Below are positions 48,401 through 54,099 of a DNA stretch of 64,000 bases, one piece after another (the stretch's first letter is position 1; every line of letters begins with the position of its first letter). The notes below the pieces were generated by a model, which saw nothing but the letters and a program-made list of their open reading frames with translations, had not been told where the DNA came from and searched no databases. Both the position numbers and the translations under genes were made by a program. Source of the stretch: Micropterus salmoides (taxonomy: Eukaryota > Chordata > Actinopteri > Centrarchiformes > Centrarchidae); NCBI RefSeq assembly GCF_014851395.1, contig NW_024041484.1, forward strand, positions 6,334,183 to 6,398,182, written 5' to 3'.

Positions 48401-50171
48401 TTTCCTGTGTTGACAGGTTTAACTTTAAATTCATGTTGTTAGATATTTCAGTGAATAGCAGCTGATAGCCACCGCAAGACAAATACATAGGTAGGAGCAG
48501 CTCAACAAAATTCCATCACAATTAACCATTTTGATGTAATCAGTTTGTGAGACTAATGAGTTTCACATGTCTTGTCTGTTTTTACTCCTCTGATTGCAAC
48601 TACATGATTTCTGTACTTGTTCCATCTTTCATAAGCAGCCTCAGTCTAGTGCTGTGTACATACACTGCCACTAACAAGGACTTACACCACCACTTAAGGT
48701 GGTTCAAACTAATCTTGTTTAGCTTCGTCTACACCTTAAAACAATTAAAGCCTAGCGGTTTTGTGTCTTGCCCAGGGATACGTTGGTGGATGTATTGCAG
48801 TAGGGAGTTGAACCCGGGTCTCTCACATCAAAGGCATGCCTCGTATCCACTGCGCCATCACCATGCAGTAAAACAATGAATTAAATGGCTATGTGTAATG
48901 TTAAACCCACAGAAAAGCACTACTCTCTGCAGTTCCCTTGATCTCTACACAGTGTTTTAGTATCTTTCAGTTCATTGTTTCATGGTTGTCCAGCCTGCAA
49001 GTTCACCATTTTGGTTCACTGTCACCGCTCTCGTCCACTTTGTCTCCAGCTGCTGTGTCAGTGAAAAAGCTCTGCTAAACCCACTACCTGTGCACTACCT
49101 GCCTACAAGCATTAAACAAGGGACAGACAATGTTAGCGACTAGCTAATGGAGCATTTAGCAGCTAAAAGCCAGATATTTCCCTCAGGAGTCGGTGGAAAA
49201 CATAGCTGAAAGGAGTGTGAACTTGGGCTGAAACACGACTCTGAATGAATGACAAAGTTGCTCCAGGTCTGCTACAGTAGATGTATAATTAAGCAACTGT
49301 TTGCTAACATCTTGGTCATATCAGCTTTATAAAATCATTTCATCAATAATTGCAGGTTAAGGTATTATTAACCTTGTATATTGTACCTCGTAACTGGACT
49401 GAGGCCTACACCAGGCTTTATTTATGACCTCCCAGGATAACAGACCCAGTGTCATCACTGTCCTGCATTGTACTTTAATTATATAACCAGTGTCATCCTG
49501 TACTTCTCCCTTACCAACATGATTATGTGCTGCTGTTATGGTATTTTAAAGCCTAACATTATTTTATTATTATTTCTGTAATATTCTGACAAATAATTTG
49601 CTCCATTATAAAGCTACTAACACCTTGCTGCAGCTGTCCTAGACTGTTCAAACGGGCCAGTTGACTACAAAAAAAACACATTTTCATATTCTGACACTCA
49701 ATACAAATTGTGATATTTTGTGTGTGTATTTTTATTTTTAATGTGACATTACAGTTAGGGACACAGTACAATTAGGGACACAGTGTAACAACAAAAAGGC
49801 ATTTCCCCTTTCATCGATCATTTCAAAAGATTTAATTGCACAATAGATGTCAAACTATGTTTAAACAAATCAAACTTCCTTTTAAAGCTAGTTGACAAAC
49901 GAAGTTTCTATGAATCTCAAGGTTTGGTTTTATTGTAAAGGCATAGTTCTGGCATTGATGACTTACCCTGTTTTTGCAGCATATGGTCTTTGCCATCAAG
50001 ACCCTGATCGCATACTTGATCCCCGACCTTCCCAAAGACCTGCGGGACAGAATGCGCAGGGAGAAATACCTGATCCAGGAGATGATGTATGAGGCAGAGT
50101 TGGAGAGACTGCAAAAGGAGAAAAACGAGAAGAACAAGAAAGACAGGGCCCATCACAAGGAATGGCCCTGA
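14050..50171 (+). CDS. ano4: Anoctamin-4 (TMEM16D), 25 coding exons, complete from proposed ATG to stop
   Basis: Seen: exons 14050-14110, 14627-14775, 14994-15143, 17179-17279, 17552-17596, 17684-17815, 17971-18077, 19541-19596, 19759-19880, 20170-20304, 20932-21028, 21318-21378, 36568-36650, 38491-38631, 38845-39009, 39125-39161, 39254-39365, 42394-42451, 43578-43675, 45851-45993, 46791-46943, 47030-47177, 47319-47438, 48004-48109, 49980-50171. All joins are GT-AG and keep phase, giving 923 codons; human ANO4 is about 955. Domains: cytosolic N-terminal dimerisation domain (about 75-300), then ten TM segments from about 317 to 875. The TMEM16 Ca2+ site is intact: N629, E633, E680, E683, E712, D716. 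Known family role: Ca2+-activated membrane protein; ANO4 is reported as a phospholipid scramblase/non-selective cation channel. ANO4 is preferred over the close paralog ANO3 because the N-terminal motif DDDS, the IRAEGLQMEKE stretch and the C-terminal MMYEAELERLQKEK match remembered ANO4. The start was chosen for its Kozak context (A at -3, G at +4) and an ME-x-SS beginning like the human protein. Confidence 0.95.
14627..14775 (+). CDS. ano4: ano4 exon 2 (residues 21-70)
   Basis: Acceptor cctccag, donor GTCAGT. Contains the ISSPSRDDDS segment, which aligns with the VSSP-x-x-DDDS region of ANO4 just before the dimerisation domain. The segment is low in conservation otherwise and disordered in character. 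Confidence 0.85.
14994..15143 (+). CDS. ano4: ano4 exon 3 (residues 71-120)
   Basis: Starts GRSKSSGLCFSDGKCRIDYI, the conserved opening of the anoctamin dimerisation domain, and ends IRAEGLQMEKE. Acceptor cttctcag, donor GTAAAG, phase 0-0. Confidence 0.95.
15740..15906. repeat. Inverted repeat in ano4 intron 3
   Basis: TTCATCCAGCCAGAGG (15740-15755) and its exact complement (15891-15906), separated by 135 bp of GC-richer sequence. Possibly the termini of a small element. Several overlapping open frames here have no recognisable product. Confidence 0.6.
16600..16624. repeat. (TG)n microsatellite with fish repeat flank
   Basis: TG run followed by attactcatgttgtgggga, a dispersed sequence common in fish. 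Confidence 0.8.
17179..17279 (+). CDS. ano4: ano4 exon 4 (residues 121-154)
   Basis: Encodes the conserved LKLHAPWDVLCRYAELMN core of the cytosolic domain. Acceptor tttacag, donor GTGAGA, leaving phase 2. Confidence 0.96.
17552..17596 (+). CDS. ano4: ano4 exon 5, 45-base exon (residues 154-169)
   Basis: Short basic exon KIFYMHRRHKFMSR with clear splice sites (attccag / GTGAGT). It equals KIYYLPRRYKFMSR in human ANO4, which separates ANO4 from other paralogs here. Phase 2-2. Confidence 0.93.
17684..17815 (+). CDS. ano4: ano4 exon 6 (residues 169-213)
   Basis: Encodes the basic INKFRGWLPRKPMKF stretch and LPDLEENESFTAPFS, conserved in the ANO3/ANO4 branch. Acceptor cttgcag, donor GTGAGT, phase 2-2. 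Confidence 0.95.
17971..18077 (+). CDS. ano4: ano4 exon 7 (residues 213-249)
   Basis: Encodes FIIHNKDTFFNNATRSRIV, a highly conserved part of the cytosolic domain. Acceptor actgcag, donor GTGAGT, phase 2 in, 1 out. Confidence 0.95.
18330..18720. repeat. Repeat-like block in ano4 intron 7
   Basis: Contains several ACGTCA/TGACGT motifs, a short degenerate TTAGGG run (18563-18581) and GCTAGCTAA-type palindromic repeats. It looks like the remains of one or more dispersed elements, with no coding. Confidence 0.4.
19541..19596 (+). CDS. ano4: ano4 exon 8 (residues 249-267)
   Basis: A 56-base exon, INRLLSNNSYEAAFPLHE, with acceptor gattccag and donor GTAATT. Phase 1 in, 0 out. Confidence 0.94.
19759..19880 (+). 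CDS. ano4: ano4 exon 9 (residues 268-308)
   Basis: Encodes THGAENHRHLLYECW and WYKYQPLDLIR, the membrane-proximal end of the cytosolic domain. Acceptor ctaacag, donor GTAACT. Confidence 0.95.
20170..20304 (+). CDS. ano4: ano4 exon 10, TM1 (residues 308-353)
   Basis: RYFGEKIGLYFAWLGWYTGM begins transmembrane segment 1, and the hydrophobic run continues to about residue 345. Acceptor tgtttcag, donor GTAAAC. Confidence 0.96.
20932..21028 (+). CDS. ano4: ano4 exon 11, TM1-TM2 extracellular loop (residues 353-385)
   Basis: Cysteine-rich loop with CQATDIIMCPICDQYCP and DSCIYAK. These cysteines form the extracellular disulphides in TMEM16 proteins. Acceptor ttctccag, donor GTACTG. Confidence 0.95.
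21318..21378 (+). CDS. ano4: ano4 exon 12, start of TM2 (residues 386-406)
   Basis: VTHLFDNGATVFFAVFMAVW begins TM2. Acceptor cttctcag, donor GTAAGT, phase 1 out. The following intron is 15.2 kb and full of transposons. Confidence 0.95.
21581..21795. mobile_element. Diverged copy of the 13071 MITE
   Basis: Shares ggcagaaatg-aatata, gttttca-t-gtgta, taccttaga and tacagtag-c in the same order as 13110-13290, without clear termini. Confidence 0.65.
21890..21925. repeat. Perfect 16-bp hairpin, 4-base loop
   Basis: taataatatacagcag, accc, then the exact complement. AT-rich; it could form a cruciform or be a relic palindrome. Confidence 0.85.
22928..23214 (-). other. Unassigned antisense ORF segment B in ano4 intron 12 (possible terminal exon)
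   Basis: On the minus strand, after an acceptor-like ttgccttgtcag, an open segment runs from 23214 down to a stop at 22928-22930. It contains a hydrophobic stretch (FWFIVLSFVFLNPFLLDIY) and a Ser/Glu-rich tail (AVSVAVEEYEPVTNSLF). It must be entered with one carried base, the phase left by the segment at 23872-24012. I do not recognise the family; it may be chance or a dead gene. Confidence 0.25.
23872..24012 (-). other. Unassigned antisense ORF segment A with a TM helix
   Basis: A 141-bp minus-strand segment is bounded by taccctcaacag and a GTGAGC donor, phase 1-1. It encodes NNTIILLGALTFALQLCLSL and a basic RCWRFDNRVRKALKHPG. A single TM helix followed by basic residues on a symmetric exon is typical of membrane receptors. 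No domain is recognised. Confidence 0.3.
24090..24216 (+). mobile_element. LINE/SINE 3' tail with (TGATTC)n end
   Basis: caaattcctcgtatgtg ... ttggcaataaagctccttgt, then tgattctgattctgactctg: the usual 3' end of fish L2-like retroposons and their SINEs. The body upstream is not recognisable. Confidence 0.6.
26557..26988 (-). pseudogene. L2/Rex-type LINE 3' fragment (RT C-terminal region)
   Basis: Minus-strand ORF with LHPYSHSRSLRSTDKGLLSV, GDRAFSVAAPTFWNSIP and LLKTHLFTKAF, the characteristic region downstream of the RT domain in fish CR1/L2-type LINEs. An (ATT)n/(TA)n run lies at its 3' side (26628-26672). The element is 5'-truncated. Confidence 0.85.
27180..28495 (+). pseudogene. L2/Rex-type LINE, 5'-truncated reverse transcriptase
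   Basis: From 27227: LVLLDLTAAFDTVDHEIL, GIPQGSILGPLLFSLYL and CYADDSQ (RT motifs A, B and the YADD catalytic box). Stops occur at about 27602, and a frameshift near 27930 moves the reading to the 27921-28397 frame (MVQNAAVCLLTGTRKYEHI, then LHWLPI and PKLWNALPL). The tail ttttgattgattga (28478-28491) is the 3' terminus. Not functional. Confidence 0.9.
28772..29057 (-). repeat. 3' LTR of the LTR retrotransposon (internally shortened)
   Basis: Same ends as the right LTR but 286 rather than 494 bp; about 190 bp between aagataaata and the GAGA run is missing. A run reading GGGGGGA on the minus strand (29058-29064) next to it is the polypurine tract. Confidence 0.88.
29354..30294 (-). pseudogene. 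Integrase relic of the LTR retrotransposon
   Basis: Minus strand, in order: YVESCHICQ zinc-binding half, a DCVGPLAPSKSG catalytic segment, HVILTGHCSNLTSHMFKQ, and QNQGTVERFHQTLKSMLRAY holding the catalytic Glu. A GPY/F module (GPYTIEKFQ) follows at about 29380-29460. Frameshifts and stops occur, and the second catalytic Asp position (usually TDQGSN) reads TGHCSN. The domain sits next to the 3' LTR, the usual Ty3/gypsy order. Confidence 0.85.
30733..32734. mobile_element. Foldback-like element with nested inverted arms and 22-bp tandem units
   Basis: Outer arms start gggttgtagccaatt (30733) and end with its complement (32734). Both then carry tggtctggtcgctgccacac and, further in, taaagatactggtctctgcc. 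The left arm holds tandem 22-bp units beginning ctgccacacagaccac at 30762, 30784 and 30806, then a 53-bp repeat. A second inverted pair lies inside (31317-31395 and 31745-31865). No transposase is seen. Confidence 0.75.
31960..32515 (-). pseudogene. L1/Tx1-like LINE fragment inside the foldback element
   Basis: Minus strand reads LADDTI (RT catalytic box variant), SNREEWIKAIRCVEKFSTVS, LRMNLNK and VTYLGV in order, interrupted by a long A/T run and stops. It is a partial RT 3' half. Confidence 0.65.
33875..34492 (-). pseudogene. Gag zinc knuckle and protease relic of the LTR retrotransposon
   Basis: Minus-strand ORF starts with a CX2CX4HX4C knuckle (CNCCHGEGHWKDQC) and continues into an aspartic-protease-like segment whose active-site triplet reads RDTAAKYSFI in place of the usual DTG. 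LPIDDVHMILGNNLAGG follows, matching the protease end. The catalytic change argues that it is inactive. Confidence 0.8.
34500..35492 (-). pseudogene. Gag relic (SAP-like N-terminus, SCAN-like capsid)
   Basis: From an ATG at 35492 the minus strand reads FINGCKKEQLVKMADHYGVV, a SAP-like start known in fish gypsy Gag. Several frameshifts and stops follow, then YRLKFRNWVKGAEQTNVEF and LIILEQFKNTLPQRIALYL, which resemble the SCAN/capsid C-terminal fold. Confidence 0.75.
35998..36019 (-). other. Primer-binding-site-like sequence (tRNA-Pro type)
   Basis: Directly after the 5' LTR end, the minus strand reads TAGGGGCTCATCTAAAGC. It resembles the tRNA-Pro complement used by some retroelements, with several mismatches. 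Confidence 0.5.
36020..36513 (-). repeat. 5' LTR of the LTR retrotransposon
   Basis: 494 bp, TG...CA ends, containing a long (GA)n run at 36424-36474. Its edge is 54 bp from ano4 exon 13. Confidence 0.88.
36424..36474. repeat. (GA)n microsatellite inside the LTR
   Basis: About 25 GA units; the left LTR has only a short, interrupted version. Confidence 0.97.
36568..36650 (+). CDS. ano4: ano4 exon 13, end of TM2 (residues 406-433)
   Basis: ATVFLEFWKRRRAVLAYDWD, then an acidic WEEEE tail. The acceptor tcttccag is only 54 bp after the edge of an LTR retrotransposon. Donor GTGAAG is non-consensus at +4/+5 but keeps phase. Confidence 0.95.
36651..38490. other. ano4: ano4 intron 13, nothing recognised
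   Basis: AT-rich intron with only short ORFs; no repeat family identified. Confidence 0.5.
38491..38631 (+). CDS. ano4: ano4 exon 14 (residues 434-480)
   Basis: Encodes IRPQFEAKYSKKERMNPISG and the start of TM3 (LIVSASGIFFM). Acceptor tctttcag, donor GTGAGT, phase 0-0. Confidence 0.96.
38845..39009 (+). CDS. ano4: ano4 exon 15, TM3-TM4 (residues 481-535)
   Basis: Rest of TM3 (VVIAAVFGIVIYRV), an extracellular NNSQVATTGTA stretch and TM4 (INFCVIMLLNV). Acceptor gccacag, donor GTGAGT. Confidence 0.95.
39125..39161 (+). CDS. ano4: ano4 exon 16, 37-base microexon (residues 536-548)
   Basis: LYEKVALLLTNL, the conserved TM4 end, between tttatag and GTAAGT. It is too short to be found without the family alignment. 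Confidence 0.93.
39254..39365 (+). CDS. ano4: ano4 exon 17, TM5 (residues 548-585)
   Basis: RTESEWENSFTLKMFLFQFV, then NLNSSTFYIAFFLGR, forming TM5. Acceptor accacag, donor GTGAGA, phase 2 out. Confidence 0.96.
39510..40138 (+). mobile_element. Tc1-like transposon, left half only
   Basis: Begins with a Tc1-type terminal sequence (gtgagtacacccctcacatt). The transposase N-terminus follows at 39906-40126 (VALHKDGRGYKKLS, VAKTIQRLNRTGSTQNRPRH, GRPKKLSVRAQ, SAASIA), i.e. the paired HTH DNA-binding domain. It breaks off at a G run near 40120-40138; the catalytic domain and right end are absent. Confidence 0.85.
40560..42130 (-). pseudogene. LINE relic with AP-endonuclease and RT pieces
   Basis: Minus strand: IPPIDFPYFVEDIFDTLHPE, ITYFQAQGNVFLTGDLNG and a WFTTPPISHWSNLEVG block at about 42125-41850 are endonuclease motifs. 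After many stops, KELISPIHKSGDKSDPSIYR and GICVSSSLGKLF (40722-40964) form the start of the RT domain. Clade uncertain; heavily decayed. Confidence 0.75.
42394..42451 (+). CDS. ano4: ano4 exon 18 (residues 585-604)
   Basis: FTGRPGAYLRLINRWKLEE, the TM5-TM6 loop; acceptor gttgacag, donor GTGAGT. The preceding 3-kb intron holds Tc1 and LINE relics. Confidence 0.94.
43578..43675 (+). CDS. ano4: ano4 exon 19, TM6 with Ca2+ ligands (residues 605-637)
   Basis: CHPSGCLIDLCMQMG begins TM6. N629 and E633 in NNFMELG match the Ca2+ ligands N650/E654 of mouse ANO1. Acceptor gctgcag, donor GTGGGT. Confidence 0.95.
43807..45730 (-). mobile_element. CR1/L2-like LINE in ano4 intron 19, 5'-truncated
   Basis: The 3' end is an (ATT)n tail (43808-43821 on the plus strand), preceded by the C-terminal region in broken frames. 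The RT lies at 44332-45378 and a fragment of the pre-RT region at 45467-45694 (VSIRASITPTASYSEVP, SPLDVIPTRF). It occupies most of the intron between exons 19 and 20. Confidence 0.88.
44332..45378 (-). CDS. LINE reverse transcriptase segment, 348 uninterrupted codons
   Basis: RT motifs in order: LPFIAKILERIVSKQL (about 17-32), LVLLDLSAAFDTIDH with the first catalytic Asp (about 80-94), YGVPQGSVLGPILFSLYLLP (about 139-158), then FHIYADDTQIYLP with the YADD box (about 171-183), and a thumb region to HITPILASLH. The frame is open throughout, unlike other LINEs here. Upstream is frameshifted and no ORF start or endonuclease is present, so it is a truncated copy. Confidence 0.88.
   Translation of the reverse strand: MCEPTFKETWFRSLPISKLPFIAKILERIVSKQLLTVLENNKLFEKFQSVFRKYHSTETALLKVTNDLLMSADEGMCSVLVLLDLSAAFDTIDHNIMLDRLRHWVGISGTALEWFSSYLSNRKFCLFVNNYVSSFCPVKYGVPQGSVLGPILFSLYLLPLGHIIHKHGISFHIYADDTQIYLPVRSTDPGMLSSLNNCLCEVKKWMSNNFLQLNSDKTEILVIGSQQMAKQILPSAGSLVNHIKPVAKNLGVWFDSNLNFEQHTTKLVQSCFYQLRNIAKIRSMLTFKDTETILHAFILSRLDYCNSLFTCLTQKSTDRLQTVQNSAARLLTRTKKYDHITPILASLH
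45851..45993 (+). CDS. ano4: ano4 exon 20, TM7 start with Ca2+ ligands (residues 637-685)
   Basis: LVQNWWTRRRLRREHG, then PQWERDYNLQPMNAYG and FDEYLEM. E680 and E683 are the TM7 Ca2+ ligands (E702/E705 in ANO1). Acceptor gtgctag, donor GTATGT. Confidence 0.95.
46555..46700. repeat. Dispersed repeat family copy 1 (ano4 intron 20)
   Basis: Shares tggagcatttagcagctaaa, a cctgcagga/ccctcagga block and acagagctgaaa-gg with copies near 49145-49300 and 60235-60330. Confidence 0.6.
46791..46943 (+). CDS. ano4: ano4 exon 21, TM7-TM8 (residues 685-736)
   Basis: [20 protein letters not shown] and LLNNVIEIRLDAYKFV. E712 and D716 complete the Ca2+ site (E734/D738 in ANO1). Acceptor gtttcag, donor GTAAAT. 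Confidence 0.96.
47030..47177 (+). CDS. ano4: ano4 exon 22, TM9 (residues 736-785)
   Basis: GIWYGILEGIGILSVITNAF begins TM9; YAYKYGPCAGQG follows outside the membrane. Acceptor gtggcag, donor GTAAGT. Confidence 0.95.
47319..47438 (+). CDS. ano4: ano4 exon 23 (residues 785-825)
   Basis: CMMGYVNASLSVFRVSDFEK and a variable extracellular stretch ending VKYCR. Acceptor ttcctcag, donor GTGTGC, phase 2-2. Confidence 0.93.
48004..48109 (+). CDS. ano4: ano4 exon 24, start of TM10 (residues 825-860)
   Basis: YRDYREPPD, then TLQFWHVLAARLAFIIVFE, the start of TM10. Acceptor caccag, donor GTCAGT. Confidence 0.95.
48640..48860 (-). mobile_element. tRNA-derived SINE
   Basis: On the minus strand: A box TGGCGCAGTGG (about 48847-48857), B box GGGTTCAACTC (48805-48815), then the fish SINE body accaacgtatccctgggcaa and acacaaaaccgctaggc. 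The promoter boxes and body fit a tRNA-headed SINE, not a working tRNA. Confidence 0.75.
49145..49300. repeat. Dispersed repeat family copy 2 (ano4 intron 24)
   Basis: Contains tggagcatttagcagctaaa, then ccagatatttccctcaggag and aacatagctgaaaggag, in the same order as copy 1. Confidence 0.6.
49980..50171 (+). CDS. ano4: ano4 exon 25, C-terminus and stop (residues 861-923)
   Basis: HMVFAIKTLIAYLIPDLPKD, then a charged cytosolic helix MMYEAELERLQKEKNEKNKK and a final HHKEWP; TGA at 50169-50171. The EWP ending is shared with human ANO3/ANO4. Acceptor tttgcag. Confidence 0.97.
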   Translation, partial: HMVFAIKTLIAYLIPDLPKDLRDRMRREKYLIQEMMYEAELERLQKEKNEKNKKDRAHHKEWP

Positions 50172-52130
50172 ATGCACCAATTGGTACAGCAAGAGATTCA
50201 GAAACAGCTTGTACTTGTTTATTCAGCTCTGTTTATATCTTGTGTCGGGGTTTTGTTTTTTGGAATGAACGAGGACTGCCCAAACATAGCTCGCAACTAT
50301 AACTAGGCATGGCAGGCACGTCAACCTTTTCGATTAGTAATGTTGAAGTGGTGTACATTAAGCTGCAGTGAGAGCAGTGGGAGCCATTTAAAGAGTTTGG
50401 ACGATGATGCACTTCTTTCTGGCCAAAAAATTAAATCAAAAGTGTGAGGAATCGATTCAACTGTGTGTTTATCTGCTCTAATGTAAGCTGCAGTCATTAG
50501 CATGTCTAGCTAACTAGTTGAACACCATTATCTAACTACATTAGTACGGGTTGGGGGTTATAGGGGTCATAGCCCAGTTCACGACTAGTACATCTACTTT
50601 GTAGTATTTCCCCACTGTGTGAAAACCAGTCCTGGATGCTATCAGAGTTTAGGCTAACGTTAGCATTTCTGTCCTCCTCTTTATTGTATTTGGGGTAGTT
50701 ACACTCCAGAAACCCCAGCCACTCTTACCAAAGGTAGGCTTGTTATATTTGCCAAACACCTCAATTAATCCTCACTCAAAGCCCTTTCTCTTGTAACATT
50801 AAAAATGAAAAAGTACTGTTTTAAAATATGAATGAGCAAACTATGAAACTAAACAGGTTATTTTAGATTGAAATAAAGGACTGTTCTCATTTGTTTTAAG
50901 TCTTATTAGGGCTGACTATTTTTACAGTAATACAAGAACAATGCAGTTTATTTGGTGCTGAATCCATCTACATGACTCACTGATTTCTTTTCTTGGGACA
51001 TGCTCAGTATCATGAATGTCGCTATCTATGTAGCTATCAAGTGCAAATTTAAGATTCTAGCTGGGAACATCAAATAGTCAGTCGGAGACAGCGTTTTCAA
51101 CCAATTCATGGTGATAACATTAGCTTAATTCGCTATACTCCACTCATCACAGTCCAGCCAACAAAATCTGCTTTTGTTAACCTCTGCCTGAAATCAATGA
51201 ACAGTACTTTCAAAATATTACCACAAATTTGTGTAAAATCTGTGTTAAATCTGTCAGGGTTCTCATTGTAAACAGATGTAGCAGCTAGTAACTAAGCTAA
51301 TGGTCAATTAAGACTGTATAAGTGTATAGATCTGGACCAGGTTATTTGGAATCAATTAAATAGTAGTTCTGCATTCTGTTTTAACTATTTTAACTGAGAT
51401 AGTTGAAATGTGTTAAATAAAGGAATTTTAAATTGTATAACAAAGCACAGCTATGCTATAATTGTTAACAACGATTTAAAGCAGATGAGGTTACAGAGTT
51501 GTGCATATCAGGGTTGCTGCATCCCAGATCTTAGCTGTGTAGAAAGAGAAACTATTTTCAGCATAACACTGTATGTTTCCCACTGTTAACAGGCTTTACC
51601 ATATAGATTCTCTTATTCCCAGGTTATGAGCTGGTGTTTGGTTTTCACTGCACAGTGGAGGAAGGAAAGGAGTGCTGGGTTTCCTGCATGATACTGGACT
51701 CTCATACCTTCCTCTTGCCATGTCAGACCAGCGCCTCATGGTGGACAATTGATGAACTGCACCCAGCAGAGCCGCAGTGACCACAGAGCCCATGTGTCGA
51801 CAGACATAACGGATATGTCCTCTTGAGTATTTGCTAGAGGATTTTGCTACCTTTTTCTTCTGCAGATAGTTTCTACCACGTTGGACTCACAGCAGCGTAT
51901 GTCTTCAGATCCTGAATGTAGATTTCAAGCAAGACTAAACTTTTACAGATTTCTTGTCTTAGTTGAGAGAGATTACTCTCCCAAACTTACTGAATGACAA
52001 ACCCTGTTTACATTTCTTCTTGTTTGAGGAGTTCACATTTTCTTTGTTGTAAATAAGCATATTTAAATGAATGTCAGGCCATCTGCTCTGCTAAACTGTA
52101 GTGCAATAAAAACTAGAGAATGCAATTTCT
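50172..52130 (+). other. ano4: ano4 3' UTR (inferred) with several AATAAA signals
   Basis: No open reading frame of note follows the stop. AATAAA hexamers stand at 50872, 51416 and 52105. The first would give a 0.7-kb UTR and the last about 1.95 kb. Which one is used cannot be seen from sequence alone. Confidence 0.55.
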
Positions 52131-52409
52131 GTAGATATTGTGGTGGGATTGCTGGCTGCTGAAAAGCTGAGGCTGAGCTGTATTGCTCCATGTGTAGCTG
52201 GGGGCTAAACTGCATTGCTTGAAAAGCTGGAAGCTGGACTGCATCGCTTTATGCACAGCTAGTATAAGGACTTAAATGAGCTTAAGTGTACAGAGAAGGA
52301 GCTGAGGTGTCATTCAAGTGTCTCAGTCGGAATAAGGGTGAACTACCAGCTGAGGTCTGAGCCCTACAAGCACTGAAATGAGCTGCCGTGTATTAGAAGT
52401 TCAGTTGCT

Positions 52410-52444
<35 letters not shown>
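52410..52444. repeat. (TG)n microsatellite
   Basis: About sixteen GT units just beyond the last ano4 poly(A) signal. Confidence 0.95.
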
Positions 52445-52447
<3 letters not shown>

Positions 52448-53144
52448 TCTGTTTGTTGCTGCCTTAAAGCCTTCTGTGAGATACAGTATGTAGCAGCAGT
52501 TTCACACAAATGTCAAGTCAATTGTTTTTTATACATTTAAACATGTATGCATGCATGTCTACAGTCTCCTGTATATCTGGACATATATGTGTGAGTTTGT
52601 AAAATGAGTTCCTTGTTTGAAAGGACACGACTGGCTTGTGTGTGTGTGTGTGTTTCACGTCACTTAAGAATCCACCAACTGCTGTTAACGGCTGAGGCAC
52701 TCCTAGGTCATATTGGTCACTTACTAGAGTCACATGAGAGGAAGTAATGGAAGTAGTAAAAATAGCAGTTGAAAAGTTTCAAATGTTTGTATGTAAGACC
52801 TGTTTTGGTCTTACTGGGTCGTAGAGATTAAGCTGACAGGCACAAAGTGGTATTCATGATTTTTACATCATGAGAGAGAGAGTGGACTCTGCTGACTGGT
52901 TTTCTGTAAAATATGTTGTCATGGTGTCAGAAAAGTGGGAAATACAGCAAATTTAAAAAAAAGTCCCTGTTTCTGTTTTGCTCCTGACATTTTTTATCTG
53001 AGTTAACATTGGAGTCAATGGGGCAGTCCGGTGGCACTCACTTTGAGGTTCATTGCTCATCAAAATGTAAAAGTCTGTTTGCCCAGATACACTTAACAAA
53101 AAACTGAACGCTTTTCTTTTTGCCCCCATTCATCATGAGCTGAA

Positions 53145-54095
53145 CTCAAAGATCTAAGACTTTCTCTATGTACACAAAAGGCCTATTTCTCTCAAATATT
53201 GTTCACAAATCTGTCAAAATCTGTGTTAGTGAGCACTTCTCCTTTGCCGAGATAATCCATCCACCTCACAGGTGAGGCATATCAAGATGCTGATCAGACA
53301 GCGTGGGTATTGCACAGGTGTGTGGAATGTGAAGTTCCACTGTATTGGGGGGATCCGGGGGGGCAGAAAACAGTCAGTACCTGGTGTGACCACTATTTGC
53401 CTCACGCAGTGCAACACATCTCCTTTGCATAGAGTTGATCAGGTTGTTGATTGTGGCCTGTGGAATGTTGGTCCACTCCTCTTCAATGGCTGTTCGAAGT
53501 TGCAGTCAGGTCGAAACCCCAATGAGGACGACGAGCATGCAGATAAGCTTCCCTGAGACGGTTCCCGACAGTTTGTGCAGAACTTCTTTGGTTATGCAAA
53601 CCGATTGTTGCAGCACCTGTCTGGGTGGCTGGTCTCAGACGATCTTGGAGGTGAAGATGCTGGATGTGGAGGTCCTGGGCTGGTGAGGTTACACGTGGTC
53701 TGCGGTTGTGAAGCTGGTTGGATGTTCTGCCAAATTCTCTGAACCGCCTTTGGAGACCGCTTATGGTAGAGAAAGGAACATTCAGTTCACGGGCAACAGC
53801 TCTGGTGGACATTCCTGCAGTCAGCATGCCAACTGCACGCTCCCTCAAAACTTGCGACATCTGTGACATTGTGCTGTGTGATGGAACTGCACATTTTATT
53901 GTGGCCAGCCTAAGGCACATCTGCACAATACCCATGCTGTCTGATCAGCATCTTGATATGCCACACCTGTGAGGTGGATGGATTATCTCGGCAAAGGAGA
54001 AGTGCTCACTAACACAGATTTTGACAGATTTGTGAACAATATTTGAGAGAAATAGGTCTTTTGTGTACATAGAGAAGTACATAGAGAGTTCAGTG
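53145..54095 (-). mobile_element. Tc1-like transposon with long inverted termini, internally deleted
   Basis: Inverted termini of at least about 100 bp (53168-53271 and 53967-54067) share tgtacacaaaag, tctgtgttagtgagcacttc and ccgagataatccatccacct. Between them is a minus-strand transposase lacking its middle. No target TA pair could be fixed because the ends decay. Confidence 0.85.
53365..53935 (-). pseudogene. Tc1-like transposase, catalytic core deleted
   Basis: The N-terminal HTH region is open from 53935 (MSQMSQVLRERAVGMLTAGM, TRAVARELNVPFSTIS, RRFREFGRTSNQLHNRRPRV) through LRPATQTGAATIGLHNQRSS and AYLHARRPHWGFDLTA. It then jumps near 53510-53525 to the C-terminal segment (EEEWTNIPQATINNLINSM). 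The catalytic DDE core is gone, so it cannot be active. Confidence 0.85.
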
Positions 54096-54099
54096 TAGT

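Noticed and set aside
48775..48860. tRNA gene on the minus strand
   Set aside because: A and B boxes are present, but the sequence runs on into a SINE body and cannot fold as a full cloverleaf with a proper acceptor stem.
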